Below, piece after piece: positions 35,065 through 48,200 of a stretch of 64,000 nt of DNA. Numbering within the stretch: position 1 is the stretch's first letter; each line of letters starts with the position of its first letter. The notes under the pieces are model-generated. The model made no database searches and was not told the origin of the DNA. It saw only the letters and a list, made by a program, of their open reading frames with translations. The stretch comes from Phocoena phocoena (taxonomy: Eukaryota > Chordata > Mammalia > Artiodactyla > Phocoenidae): contig NC_089223.1 of NCBI RefSeq assembly GCF_963924675.1, positions 7,080,881 to 7,144,880 on the forward strand. Reading direction: 5' to 3'. The position numbers and the translations under genes are program-made.

Positions 35065-35448
35065 ATAGTTTTCCAGGGTTGCCATAACAAAACATCACAG
35101 ACAGCGAGGTTTAAGCAACAGAATTTATTTTCTTACAGTTCTGGAGGCTGGAAGTCCAAGATCAAGGTGTTCTCCTGAGGCCTCTCTCCTTGGCTTACAG
35201 ATGGCTGCCTTCTTGCTGTGTCCTTACAAGGTGACTTCTTGGTCTTTGTTGTCTCTGTCCTAATCTCCTCTTTTTATTAGGACACTAGTCAGATTGGGTT
35301 AAGGCTCACCCCAATGACTCCATTTTAACTTAATTATCTATTTAAAGGCCCTATCTCCAAATACAGTCATATTTTGCAGTACTAGAGGTTAGGATTTCAA
35401 CATATGAATTATACGAATTTTGATGGGACACAGTTCAACCTATAACAT
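35065..35448 (-). repeat. MLT1-type LTR (ERVL-MaLR), solo
   Basis: Antisense MLT1 from AGTTTTCCAGGGTTGCCATA to TTTTGATGGGACACAGTTCA, with the AGTTCTGGAGGCTGGAAGTC and TTAAAGGCCCTATCTCCAAA blocks between. Close in type to the copies at 2140 and 4786. Confidence 0.8.
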
Positions 35449-37905
35449 TGTCAAATCTGGAAAAACATCTCTCATATTTCCTCCATTTATGAACATAAAG
35501 ATTTCAGTTCATTAAAAATTTCCCTGTGCAGTTGTTGATTGTAAATACTCTGAATTAGTGACACATTGATTAGTTTCGTGTCTATGTCCTCATATATTGA
35601 TTTCTTGCTATATCTTTGTAGATGTCAAATAAGCAAAAAGAAAATCTAAACCATTTTCCAATAATTCACCTTTCCTTGTTATTTAGGTTTTCAAACAATC
35701 TAAGCACCTACTTGTTGCTTCCGTTTGAAATTTATCACTTTCTCTTAATAAACTATTGCTTTTAGTATGATTGGAAAAAGATTTTACAGTTCCCTTTTCA
35801 ACATTAGATTAATTTCAATTTATCTCATCCTCATCTTTACTGCTTTTGTAAAGCAGAAAACTTTTAAACTTTTTAGTTATTTATTTTAAATTTAGTCACT
35901 TTACCTTTTCTTAGTTATTCATTAGATACATTTCATTTATAAAAGAAGCTGTGCTTTATGCCAAAACCATATCAGTAGCTTGTAATTCCTCACTTAAAAT
36001 GAAAAACTATTAAACAAATTGCAGTTGAACTTTGGTATACCATTTCCATAAAAAAAATAATAATGCACGATGTTTTCGTAATTGTGTATACTGCATCATT
36101 GAGTATATAATCTTGACAGGAGAGAACTTCTGCTTTGACAAGCTGTAGATGAGAACTGAATCCTCCACTGCCATTTTGCACGTCTGGTGTTGGAAGCATT
36201 TTTGCAGACTAACTTCTGCCTCCATGGATTTCAAACCTTGTTTCTCATTGACAGCGCCCATGCTTCTGGGGCTGATTGCAACATGAGAAGTTCATTTCTT
36301 GAACTGGCTGTATCCTTGCAACTTCACGACGCTAGGTGAGTTGGCACAGTGCGTGGTAGTGGTATTCCAGGAAGCTGTCTCTACACTGAGAGAGCTAGCA
36401 GTAACTTCACTATACACGGAAATGACTGTGAGTCATGTAAATATATCCCACTCAACTCAAACTGAAGATCTTCCCATGTCACCTTTCACTTTAACTGGAC
36501 TCCAGAAGTCCCTGTGGCTACACCAGTGAACCTAAGAGGAAGTCAGAGAGGAAAGAGACAGAGGTCTTCACTAATTGTGGTTAAAATATCTTACTTTTGT
36601 AGATTTCAAAATCATATGACATGTGAATATATTTCTGGGGCCCCTTCCAGGGTTCTGGGAGGGGGTGTACAAGTGAGGGCACTGAACCTTCAGCGTCACT
36701 GTATTCACGGAAAGCTGACCCTGGTTGAAGTATACAAGAGCTCTACTGTCCCTATACCATAAATGTCACTTAAGATTTCCACCTAGTAGAGTGGTTCCCT
36801 GGTGCTTGTCTTCAAGTCAGAGTTGGTTCATGACAAAGGTGTCAATAATATAAAATGAAATGAAAACGATAAAGACAATGTGATATATGCATACCAGATA
36901 TCGTTGTCAACTATTCCGTCTTGAGAAAGATGATCACTTTAAAATGTAATCTTTCCTATTAATTTGGTGTTAAAATATCCTTCCTTATTTGAAATATTGG
37001 TGACAATAGAGAGTAAACTATAACTTATATATCTCAAGTAGCTGAATGAAGCGACCTACTGACTAGACTCTCTTAGTATCATTCACTTGTACATTGGAAG
37101 ATGTCTGTCAAAATCTGTTTTAGTCTTCTCATCTTGATAGTGACTTATCAAGAAGTCTGCTCCTATTTCATTAGAGTACAGAGAAGTTTGTTTTCTTATT
37201 TTTATAGGGCTAATTTTGTCATTAAAATATGTAATGCAAACTTAAAGTTTTACAAAATTATTTGTGGAGTATATTTTTTCTGCTCTTTTGTAGTGTGCCT
37301 GTTTAAAACTCTCCTTCATTGATTTGCCAGCATCAGTGCAAGCTAGGATCATTTTAGAAATGTGGTTTTATAATGTACTGATTAAGTCAAAGCTTGCACT
37401 ATGATATTGTGTCCTTCTACTATTTTCATCCTCTGACATGATGTTAGATACTGATGAAATGCAGCCCTGCTAAAAACAGCATCAACATGCCTGAATAATG
37501 AATCAATCGTTTCCTGATTGGCAACTTGGGCATGTTTATGACATTAATTTTCACATATTTTCAACCTTTGAAGATGACTTTGGTATAGCTTCCCGCCCCC
37601 TCAAACACAGCAGGCATCCATTTACAGACAATACAGACATAATTATAACCCTGACAAACCAGAAAGGATGGTAAATTTCCATTATAGCTGAGCACTTTGG
37701 CAGTACTCCAAGTGAAGACTCTGACCTACCAAATCTAACCAGTTATTTCTTGTGGGGGCAGATCCTTGCTCCACTCTGTCTCTTCCACAGAGAACACATC
37801 CTTTAACATCAGTGAGAGGGTACTCTGCAGAAAAGAGGTTCAAGAATTAGCTTAACTTGTGTGAAATAATACTTTCCTTGAGTAAACGCATCACTGAGAA
37901 ATTTG
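35449..37905. other. Single-copy DNA, about 2.5 kb, no feature seen
   Basis: The longest stretch without a recognised repeat. AT-rich at 35500-36060 and 36840-37330. Short open frames at 36010-36261, 36299-36529 and 37101-37322 show no family resemblance and no splice context that I trust. Confidence 0.45.
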
Positions 37906-38298
37906 TTTATGTTTTCTTTTTTTTTAAACATCTTTATTAGAGTATAATTGCTTTACAATGGTGTGTTAGTTTCTGCTTTATAACAAAGTGAATCAGTTAT
38001 ACATATACATATGTCCCCATGTCTCTTCCCTCTTGCGTCTCCCTCCCACCCTCCCTATCCCACCCCTCTAGGTGGTCACAAAGCACCCAGCTGATCTCCC
38101 TGTGCTAGGTGGCTGCTTCCCACTAGCTATCTATTTTACATTTGGTAGTGTGTATATGTCCATGCCACTCTCTCACTTCGTCCCAGCTTACCCTTCCTCC
38201 TCCCCGTGTCCTCAGGTCCATTCTCTACATCTATGTCTTTGTTCCTGTACTGCCCCTAGGTTCTTCATAACCTTTTTTTTTTTTTTTTTTTAGCTTCA

Positions 38299-40421
38299 TT
38301 ATATATGTGTTAGCATAGGGTATTTGTTTTTCTCTTTCTGCCTTACTTCACTCTGTATGACAGACTCTAGGTGCATCCACCTCATTACAAATAACACAAT
38401 TTCGTTTCTTTTTATAGCTGAGTAATATGCCATTGTATATATGTGCCACATCTTCTTTATCCATTCATCTGTCCATGGACACTTAGGTTGCTTCCATGTC
38501 CTGGCTATTGTAAATAGAGCTCCAATGAACATTGTGGTACATGACTCTTTTTGAATTACGGTTTTCTCAGGGTATATGCCCAGTAGTGGAATTGCTGGGT
38601 CGTATGGTAGTTCTATTCTTAGTGTTTTAAGGAACCTCCATACTGTTCTCCATAGTGGCTGTATCAATTTACTTTCCCACCAACAGTGCAAGAGGGTTCC
38701 CTTTTCTCCACACCCTCTCCAGCATTTATTGTTTGTAGATTTTTTGATGATGGCCATTCTGACTGGGGTGAGATGATACCTCATTGTAGTTTTGATTTGC
38801 ATTTCTCTAATGATTAGTGATGTTGAACATCCTATGACATGTTGGCTGGTAATCTGTATGTTTTCTTTGGAGAAATGTCTATTTGGGTTTTCTTCCAATT
38901 TTTGGATTGAGCTGTTTGTTTTTTTGATATTGAGCTGTATGAGCTGCTTGTATATTTTGGAGATGAATCCTTTGTCAGTTGCTTCGTTTGCAAATATTTT
39001 CTCCCATTCTGAGGGTTGTCTTTTCATCTTGCTTATGGTATCCTTTGCTATGAAAAACCTTTTAAGTTTCATTAGGTCACACTTGTTTGTTTTTGTTTTT
39101 ATTTCCATTTCTCTAGGAGGTGGGTCAAAAAGGATCTTGCTGTGATTTATGTCATAGAGTGTTCTGCCTATGTTTTCCTCTAAGAGTTTTACAGTGTCTG
39201 GCCTTATATTTAGATCTTTAATCCATTTTGAGTTAATTTTTCTGTATGGTGTTAGGGAGTGTTCTAATTTCATTCTTTTAAATGTAGCTGTCCAGTTTTC
39301 CCAGCACCACTTATTGAAGAGGCTGTCTTTTTTCCATTGTATATTTTTCCCTCCTTTATCAAAAATAAGGTGACCAACTGTGTGTGGGTTTATCTCTGGG
39401 CCTTGTATCCTGTTTCATTGATCTATCTTTCTGTTTTTGTGCCAGTACCATACTGTCTTAATTACTGTAGCTTTGTAGTATAGGTTGAAGTCAGGGAGCC
39501 TGATTCCTCCAGCTCCATTTTTCCTTCTCAATATTGCTTTGACTATTCGGGGTCTTTTGTGTTTCCATACAAATTGTGACATTTTTTTTTCTAGTTCTGT
39601 GAACTATGCCATTGGTAATTTGATAGGGATTGCATTGAATCTGTAGATTGCTTTGGGTACTAGAGTCATTTTCATAATGTTGATTCTTCCAATCCAAGAG
39701 TATGGTATATCTTTCCAGCTGATTTCATCATCTTTAATTTCTTTCGTCAATGTCTTATAGTTTTCTGCATACAGGTCTTTTGTCTCCTTAGGTAGGTTTA
39801 TTGCTAGGTATTTTATTCTTTTTGTTGCAATGGTAAATGGGAGTGTTTCCTTAATTTCTGTTTCTGATCTTTCATTGTTAGTGTATAGGAGTGCAAGAGA
39901 TTTCTGTACATTAATTTTGGATCCTGCAACTTTACCAAATTCATTGATTAGCTCTAGTAGTTTTCTGGTAGTATCTTTAGGATTCTCAGTGTATAGTATC
40001 ATGTCATCTACAAACAGTGACAGCTTTACTTCTTCTTTTCCGATTTGGATTCCTTTTATTTCTTTTTCTTCTCTTTGATGTGGCTAAAACTTCCAAAACA
40101 ATGCTGAATAATAATGATGAGAGTGGGCAAACTTGTCTTGTTCCTGATCTTAGAGGAAATGGTTTCAGTTTTTCACCATTGAGGATGATGTTGGCTGTGG
40201 GTTTGTCATATATGGCCTTTATTATGTTGAGGTAAGTTCCCTCTATGCCTACTTTCTGGAGGGTTTTTGTTATAAATGGGTGTTGAATTTTGTTGAAAGC
40301 TTTTCCTACATCTATTGAGATGATCATATGGTTTTTCTCCTTCAGTTTATTACTATGGTTAATCACATTGATTGATTTGCATATATTGAGGAATCCTTGC
40401 ATTCCTGGGATAAACCCCACA
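38299..40421 (-). pseudogene. L1 ORF2 remnant (RT part to C-terminus)
   Basis: Reads start near 40421 (GGGTTTATCCCAGGAATGCA), within the reverse transcriptase domain. Open pieces are 40441-40004, 40002-39604, 39697-39491 and 39273-38299, in changing frames. The catalytic FADD-type box expected where the frame breaks near 40004 falls at a frameshift. The last piece (324 residues) carries the L1 cysteine-containing C-terminal region ([19 protein letters not shown]). The endonuclease domain is absent. Not functional. Confidence 0.9.
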
Positions 40422-40422
40422 G

Positions 40423-40800
40423 TCTCTAAGACTGTCCTCAATTCTTTTCATTTTTTTTTTTTTTTTGTTATTCTGCTCTGCAGTAGTTATTTTCACTAGT
40501 TTATTTTCCAGGTCACTTAGCTGTTCTTTGCCTCAGTTATTCTGCTATTAATTCCTTCTAGAGAATTTTAAATTTCATTTATTGTGTTGTTCATCACTGT
40601 TTGTTTGCTCTTTAGTTCTTCTAGGTCTTTGTTAAATGTTTCTTGTATTTTCTCTATTCTATTTCCTAGATTTTGGTCATCTTTACTGTCATTACTCTGA
40701 ATTCTTTTTCAGGTAGACTGCCTATTTCCTCTTCATTTGTTTGGTCTGGTGGGTTTTTATCTTGCTCCTTCATCTGCTGTGTGTTTCTCTGTCTTCTCAT
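40423..40800 (-). pseudogene. L1 ORF1 N-terminal remnant
   Basis: The ORF1 start codon is at 40800-40798 (MRRQRNTQQMKEQDKNPP). The frame stops at 40666-40668, about 44 residues in. The sequence remains recognisable as the coiled-coil part (EEQ/ISE-like heptads, frameshifted) until a run of A's (T's at 40449-40466) and the junction with ORF2 near 40421. ORF1p normally is a trimeric RNA-binding protein; only its disordered start and part of the coiled coil remain. Confidence 0.85.
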
Positions 40801-42863
40801 TTTGCTTATCTTACTGTGTTTGGGGTCTCCTTTTTGCAGGCTGCAGGTTCGTAGTTCCCATTGTTTTTGGTGTCTGCTCCCAGTGGCTAAGGTTGGTTCA
40901 GTGGGTTGTGTAGGCTTCCTGGTGCAGGGGACTAGTGCCTGTGTTCTGGGGATGTGGCTGGATCTTGTCTTTCTGGTGTACGGGACCACATCCGGAGGTG
41001 TGTTTTGAGGTGTCTGTGACCTTATTATGATTTTAGGCAGCCTTTCTGCTAATGGGTGGGGTTGTGTTTCTGTCTTGCTAGTTGTTTGGCATAGGGTGTC
41101 TAGCACTGTAGCTTGCTGGTTCTTGAGTGGAGCTGGGTCTTAGCATTGAGATGGAGATCTCTGGGAGAGCTTTGCCGTTTGATATTACATGGAGCTGGGA
41201 GGTCTCTTGTGCACCAATTTCCTGAGCTTGGCTCTTCCATCTCAGAGGCACAGGCCTGACACCCAGTCAGAGCACCAAGACCCTGTCAGCCACTTGGCTC
41301 AGAAGAAAAGGGAGAAAAAAAAGAAAGAAAGGAAAAAATAAAATAAAGTTAATAAAAAAATAATTATTTAAAAATTAAAAAAAAGAAAAAAGAAAGGAAG
41401 AAGAGAGGATCCAAACCAAAAAACAAATCCACGAATGATAATAAGTGAGAAAAATTATACTAAAAACAAACAAACATACGGACAGACAGAACCCTAAGAC
41501 AAATGGTAGAACCAAAGCTATACAGACAAAATCACACAAAGAAGCATACACATACACACTCACTAAAAGAGAAAAAGGATATATATATATATATATATAT
41601 ATGGAGGAAGAGAGCAACCAAATCAATAAACAAATCTACCTATGGTAATAAACTCTAGATAGTAAACTAGGATAAACATAAAATGAGAAATAAATTAGGT
41701 GCAGAAAGAAAACCTCAAGTCTACAGTTGCTCCCAAAGTCCACTGCCTCAATTTTGGGATGATTCGTTGTCTATTCAGGTATTCCAGAGATGCAGGTACA
41801 TCAAGTTGATAGTGGAGATTTAATCTGCTGCTTCTGAGGCAGCTGGGAGAGATTTCCCTTTCTCTTCTTTTTTTACACAGCTCCTGGGATTCAGCTTTGG
41901 ATTTGGCCTGGTCTCTCCATGTAGGTCGCCTGAGGACGTCTGTTCATGCTCAGACAGGACGGGGTTAAAGGAGCAGTTGATTCGGGGACTCTGGCTCACT
42001 CAAGCCGCAGGGAGGGAGGGGTACGGATGCGGGGCGAGCCTGTGGCTGCAGAGGCCAGTGTGACGTTGCATCAGCCTGAGGTGCACCGTGCGTTCTCCCG
42101 GGGAAGTTGTCCCTGGATCATGGAACCCTGGCAGTGGCGGGCGGCACAGGCTCCCAGAAGGGGAGGTGTGGATAGTTACCTGTGCTCGCACACAGGCTTC
42201 TTGGTGGCTGTAACAGCAGCCTTAGTGTCTCATGCCTGTCTCTGGAGCTTGTTTAGGCGGTGCTTTGAATCCCCTCTCCTCGTGCACCCCAGAACAATGC
42301 TCTCTTGCCTGTTAGGCAGCTCCTGACCTTTTCCCAGCCTCCCTCCCGGATAGCTGTGGCGCACTAGCCCCCTTCAGGCTGTGTTCACACAGCCAACCCC
42401 AGTCCTCTCCCTGGGATCCTGGCCGCCCCCAGCGTGTGAGCAGACAAGCCTCTCGGGCTGGTGAGTGCCAGTCGGCGCTGATCCTCTGTGTGGGAATCTC
42501 TCCGCTTTGGCCCCCGCACCCCTGTTGCTGCGCTCTCCTCCATGGCTCCAAAGCTTCCCCCCTGCCACCCCCTGTCTCCACCAGTGAAGGGGCTTCCTAG
42601 TGTGTGAAAACTTTTCCTCCTTCACAGCTCCCTCCCAGAGGTGCAGGTCCCATCCCTGTTCTTTTCTCTGTTTTTTCTTTTTCTTTTACACTACCCAGGT
42701 ACTTGGGGAGTTTCGTGACTATTGGGAAGTCTGAGGTCTTCTGCCAGCATTCAGTAGGTGTTCTGTAGGAGTTGTTCCACATGTAGATGTATTTCTGATG
42801 TGTTTGTGGGGAGGAAGGTGATCTCCACGTCTTACTCCTCTGCCATCTTGAAGGTCTCCCCTA
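40801..42863 (-). promoter_or_regulatory. L1 5'UTR (internal promoter), minus-strand element
   Basis: About 2.06 kb between the L1 start and the ORF1 start codon. The outer part (41880-42863) is GC-rich with many CpGs, as in L1 internal promoters. The inner part contains an A/G- and AT-rich tract (41304-41700) with an (AT)n at 41580-41601. It transcribes leftward, away from the mariner. Confidence 0.75.
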
Positions 42864-42874
42864 TTTATGTGTTC

Positions 42875-43312
42875 TAACTTTGACAGTGTTTTAATTTTAC
42901 ATAGAAATAGTTTACTTTGTGATGGTCTTTGGTACAGTACAGTCTCTTCTGAACATTCTGCATGTGTGCATGTAAATTTGCTGTAATTTCCGTGTTCACT
43001 GATTTGGTGCCCACATCTATTCTGTCTGCCAATCTGCTCCTGTTGCCACCTCCACACCAGAACACAGGAGGGCCACAGTCCCAGTAGAGGTGGGCATTTC
43101 ACTAATGCTCACTAGGTGGTAGCAGAAGGAGTAGTCACAGGAGGTGGGGGCTGGAAAAAAGAGCGTTGAGACAGCAGATTGGAAAATACTACCATGGGCT
43201 TTCACTCAGTGAGATCTACCATGTGAATCATGTTAGAGTTACATGCCAGGACATTTTATGTGCAATTACTTTTTCTATAGAGAAAAGGGGAAAAACCTAA
43301 TAACAATAAAAG
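42875..43312. other. Single-copy spacer between the two L1-bearing elements
   Basis: No repeat or gene recognised. Confidence 0.5.
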
Positions 43313-43406
43313 TATTGGGTTTGCCAAAAGGTTTGTTTCTTTGTTTTCCATAAGATGGCTTTAGTAGCAGTTAGTTGTCTTTAACTTCATTCAAAAAAAT
43401 TTTGTT

Positions 43407-43755
43407 TCAGACTTCCCTGGTGATGCAGTGGTTAAGAATCCACCTGCCAATGCAGGGGACACGGGTTCGATCCCTGATCCAGGAAGATCCCACATGCCAT
43501 GGAGCAACTAAGCCCCTGAGCCACAATTACTGAGCCTGCGCTCTAGAGCCCGCGCGCTACCACTACTGAGCCCACGTGCCACAACTACTGAAGCCTGCAC
43601 ACCTAGAGCCCGTGCTCCACAACAAGAGAAGCCACCTCAATAAGCTCGCCTAGCGAAATGAAGAGTAGCCCCTGCTTGCTGCAATGAGAGAAAGCCCCTG
43701 CGCAGCAATGAAGACCCAATGTAGCCAAAAATAAATTTTAAAACTTTAAAAAAAC
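43407..43755 (+). mobile_element. CHR-1-like SINE nested in the mariner 5' region
   Basis: It starts ACTTCCCTGGTGATGCAGTG, has the B box GGTTCGATCC, a long CHR-1-type body (TGCGCTCTAGAGCCCG, CACGTGCCACAACTACTGAA) and a degraded A-rich tail. The TSD AATTTTGTT lies at 43398-43406 and 43756-43764. It lies upstream of the transposase start codon, between the left terminal repeat and the gene. Confidence 0.93.
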
Positions 43756-44558
43756 AATTTTGTTAGATTGTATGTGACAGCTGTCATATCAGCATGCATT
43801 TTAAAAAAGACTTATCAAAATCGGTGAATTTTTGTGTAGCCATTTTAATTTTGAAGATGGAAGATTTTCAGCATATCATGCCTTATTATTTCAAGAAAGG
43901 TAAAAACGCAATCGAAATGCAAATAACAGATTTGTGTAGTGTATGGAGAAGGTGCTGTGACTGATCAAAAGTGTCAATAATGGTTCGAGACGTTTCATGC
44001 AGGAGATTTCTTGCTGGACGATGCTCCATGGCCGGGTAGACCAGTTGAAGTTGATAGCGATCAAATTCAAACAATAATTGAGAACCATCAACATTATACC
44101 ATGCAGGAGATAGCCGACATACTCAAAATATCCAAACCAAGTGCTGAAAATCATTTGCAACAGCTTGGTTATGTTCATCGCTTTGACATTTGGGTTCCAC
44201 ATTAGTTAATCAAAAAAAACCCTTTTGACCATATTTGCACATGCGATTCTCTACTTAAATGTAATGAAAAGATCCTGTTTTTAAAACAAATTGTGACGGG
44301 TGATGAAAAGTGGACACTGTACAATAATGTGGAGCGGAAGAGATCGTGGTGCAAGCGAAATGAACCACCACCAACCACACCAAAGGCCCGTCTTCATCCA
44401 AAGAAGGTGATGTTGTGTATATGGTGGGATTGGAAGGGAGTCCCCTATTATGAGCTCCTTCCGCAAAACCAAACAATTAATTCCAACAACTACTGCTCCC
44501 AGTTAGACGAACTGAAAGCACCACAAAAAGCGTCCGGAATTAGTCAACAGAAAATGCA

Positions 44559-45264
44559 AGAGACGAGCTTCAAGATGGAGGAATAGTAAGACGTGGAGAT
44601 CACCTTCCTCCCCACAAATACATCAGAAATACATCTACACGTGGAACAATTCCTACAGAACACCTACTGAATGCTGGCAGAAGACCTTAGACCTCCCAAA
44701 AGGCAAGAAACTCCCCACGTATCTGGGTAGGGCAAAAGAAAAAAGAAAAAACAGAGACAAAAGAATAGGGACAGGACCCACACCTCTGGGAGGGAGCTGT
44801 GAAGGAGGAAAGGTTTCCACATACTAGGAAGCCCCTTTGTGGGCAGAGACTGTGGGTGGCATAGGGGGAAGCTTTGGAGCCACGGAGGAGAGCACAGCAA
44901 CAGGGGTGCGGAGGGCAAAGCGGAGAGATTCCCGCACAGAGGATCGGTGCCGACAGGCACTCACCAGGCCGAGAGGCTTGTCTGCTCCCCCGCCGGGACG
45001 GGCGGGGCTGGGAGCTGAGGCTCGGGCTTCAGTAGGAGCGCAGGGAGAGGACTGGTGTTGGCGGCGTGAACACAGCCTGAAGGGGTTAGTGCGCCACGGC
45101 TAGCCGGGAGGGAGTCCGGGGAAAAGTCTGGACCTGCCAAAGAGGCAAGAGACTTTTTCTTACCTCTTTGTTTCCTGGTGCGCGAGGAGAGGGGATTAAC
45201 AGCGCTGCTTAAAGGAGCTCCAGGGATGGTCGCGAGCCGCGGCTATCAGCGCAGACCCCAGAGG
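44559..45264 (+). promoter_or_regulatory. L1 5'UTR fragment (internal promoter), plus-strand element
   Basis: GC-rich and CpG-rich from about 44760 on, as expected for an L1 internal promoter. It is the sense counterpart of the 5'UTR at 42863 and leftward (shared GTAAGACGTGGAGATCACCT near both starts), so the two promoters point away from each other across about 1.7 kb. Confidence 0.75.
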
Positions 45265-45265
45265 C

Positions 45266-48200
45266 ATTCCATCCAAAAACAACAGAATACACTTTCTTCT
45301 CAAGTGCTCATGGAACATTCTCCAGGATAGATCATATTTTGGGTAACAAATCAAGCCTTGGAAAATTTAAGAAAATTGAAATCTTATCAAGTATCTTTTC
45401 TGACCACAACGCTATGAGACTAGATATCAATCACAGGAAAAGATCTGTAAAAACTACAAACACATGGAGGCTAAACAATACACTACTTAATAGCCAAGAG
45501 ATCACTGAAGAAATCAAAGAGGAAATCAAAAAATGCCTAGAAACAAATGACAATGAAAACACAACGACCAAAACCCTATGGGATGAAGCAAAAGCAGTTC
45601 TCAGAGGGAAGTTTATAGCAATACAATCCTACCTAGAGAAACAAGAAACATCTCAAATAACCAACCTAACCTTACAACTAAAGCAATTAGAGAAAGAAGA
45701 ACAAAAAACCCCCAAACTTAGCAGAAGGAAAGAAATCATAAAGATCAGATCAGAAATAAATGAAAAAGAAATAAAGGAAAAGACAGCAAAGATCAATAAA
45801 ACCAAAAGCTGGTTCTTTTGAGAAGATAAACAAAATTGATAAACCATTAGCCAGACTTATCAAGAAAAAAGGAAGACTCAAATCAATAGAATTAGAAATA
45901 AAAAAGGAGAAGTAACAACTGACACTGCAGAAATACAAAGGATCATGAGAGATTACTACAAACAACTATATGCCAATAAAATGGACAACCTGGAAGAAAC
46001 GGACAAATTCTTAGAAATGCACAGCCTTCCAAGACTGAATCAGGAAGAAATAGAAAATATGAATAGACCAAACACAAGCACTGAAATTGAAACTGTGATT
46101 AAAAATCTTCCAACAAACAAAAGTCCAGGACCAGATGGCTTCACAGGAAAGTTCTATCAAACATTTAGAGAAGAGCTAACACCTATCCTTCTCAAACTCT
46201 CCCAAAATATAGCAGAGGAAGGAACACCCCCCAAACTCATTCTAGGAGGCCACCATCACCCTGATACCAAAACCAGACAAAGATGTCACAAAGAAAGAAA
46301 ACTACAGGCCAATATCACTGATGAACATAAATGCAAAAATCCTCAACAAAATACTAACAAACAGAATCCAATAGCACATTAAAAGGATCATTCACTATGA
46401 TCAAGTGGACTTTGCATCCCAGGAATGCAAGGCTTCTTCAATATACGCAAATCAATCAATGTGATACACCATATTAACAAATTGAAGGAGAAAAATCATA
46501 CGATCATCTCAATAGATGCAGAGAAAGTTTTCAACAAAATTCAACACCGTTTATGATAAAAATCCTCCAGAAAGTAGGCATAGAGGGAACTTTCCTCAAC
46601 ATAATAAAGGTCATGTATGACAAACCCACAGCCAACATCATCCTCAATGGTGAAAAACTGAAACCATTTTCACTAGGATCAGGAACAAGACAAGGTTGCC
46701 CACTCTCACCACTATTATTCAACATAGTTTTGGAAGTTTTAGCCACAGCAATCAGAGAAGAAAAAGAAATAAAAGGAATCCAAATCGGAAAAGAAGAAGT
46801 AAAGCTGTCACTGTTTGCAGATGACATGATACTATACATAGAGAATCCTAAAGATACTACCAGAAAACTACTAGAGCTAATCAATGAATTTGGTAAAGTT
46901 GCAGGATCCAAAATTAATGCGCAGAAATCTCTTGCATTCCTATATACTAATGATGAAAAATCTGAACGTGAAATTAAGAAAGCACTCCCATTTACCACTG
47001 CAGCAAAAAGAATAAAATATCTAGGAATAAACCTACCTAAGGAGACAAAAGACCTGTATGCAGAAAATTATGACTCTGATGAAAGAAATTAAAGATGATA
47101 CAAATAGATGGAGAGATATACCATGTCCTTGGATTGGAAGAATCAACATTGTAAAATTGACTCTACTACCCAAAGCAATCTACAGATTCAATGCAATCCC
47201 TATCACACTACCACCGGCATTTTTCACAGAACTAGAACAAAAAATTTCACAATTTGTATGGAAACACAAAAGATACTGAATAGCCAAAGCGGTATTGAGA
47301 AAGAAAAATGGAGCTGGAGGAATCAGGCTCCCTGACTTCACACTATACTACAAAGCTACAGTAATCAAGACACTATGGTACTGGCACAAAAACAGAAATA
47401 TAGATCAATGGAACAGGATAGAAAGCCCAGAGATATATCCACGCACATATGGTCATCTTGTCTTGGATAAAGGAGGCAAGAATATACAGTGGAGAAAAGA
47501 CAGCCTCTTCAATAAGTGGTGCTGGGAAAACTGGACAGCTACATGTAAAAGAATGAAATTAGAACACTCCCTAACACCATACAGAAAAATAAACTCAAAA
47601 TGGATTAAAGACCTAAATGTAAGGCCAGACACTATCAAACTCATAGAGGAAAATATAGGCAGAACACTCTATGACGTAAATCACAGCAAGATCTTTTTTG
47701 ACCCACCTCCTAGAGAAATGGAAATAAAAGCAAAAATAAACAAATGGGACTTAATGAAACTTAAAAGCTTTTGCACAGCAAAGGAAACCATAAACAAGAT
47801 GAAAAGACAACCTCAGAATGGGAAAAAATATTTGCAAATGAAGCAACTGTCAAAGGATTCATCTCCAAATTTTACAAGGAACTCATGCAGCTCAATATTA
47901 AAAAAAACAAACAACCCAATCCAAAAATGGGCAGAAGACCTAAATAGACATTTCTCCAAAGAAGATATACAGACTGCCAACAGATACTTGAAAGAATGCT
48001 CAACATCATTAGTCATTAGAGAAATGCAAGTCAAAACTACAATGAGATATCATCTCACAGTCAGAATGGCCATCATCAAAAAATCTGCAAACAATGAATG
48101 CTGGAGAGGGTGTGGAGAAAAGGGAAACCTCTTGCACTGTTAGTGGGAATGTAAATTAATACAGCCACTATGGAGAACAGTATGGAAATTCCTTAAAAAA

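Larger units (their letters stand above)
37917..42863 (-). mobile_element. LINE-1 with 5'UTR, internally deleted (about 4.95 kb)
   Basis: A minus-strand L1 that reaches its true 5' end (CAAGATGGCAGAGGAGTAAG at 42855) yet is 1.5 kb or so shorter than a full element. In sense order: 5'UTR (42863-40801), the first part of ORF1 (40800-40423), an abrupt jump into ORF2 within the reverse transcriptase domain, ORF2 to its C-terminus (38299), then 3'UTR, AATAAA and A tail. The TSD TTTATGTTTTC/TTTATGTGTTC (one mismatch) lies at 37906-37916 and 42864-42874. The deletion removes the rest of ORF1, the inter-ORF spacer, the endonuclease and part of the RT. It cannot have moved on its own machinery. Confidence 0.93.

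Noticed and set aside
38299..39273. 324-residue minus-strand open frame, the longest in the window, as a host gene
   Set aside because: It is the C-terminal part of L1 ORF2 inside an internally deleted L1.
45339..47092. Functional reverse transcriptase, because SDH and FADD motifs are intact
   Set aside because: Frames are broken between the pieces, the ORF2 start and ORF1 are deleted and a SINE splits the C-terminus.
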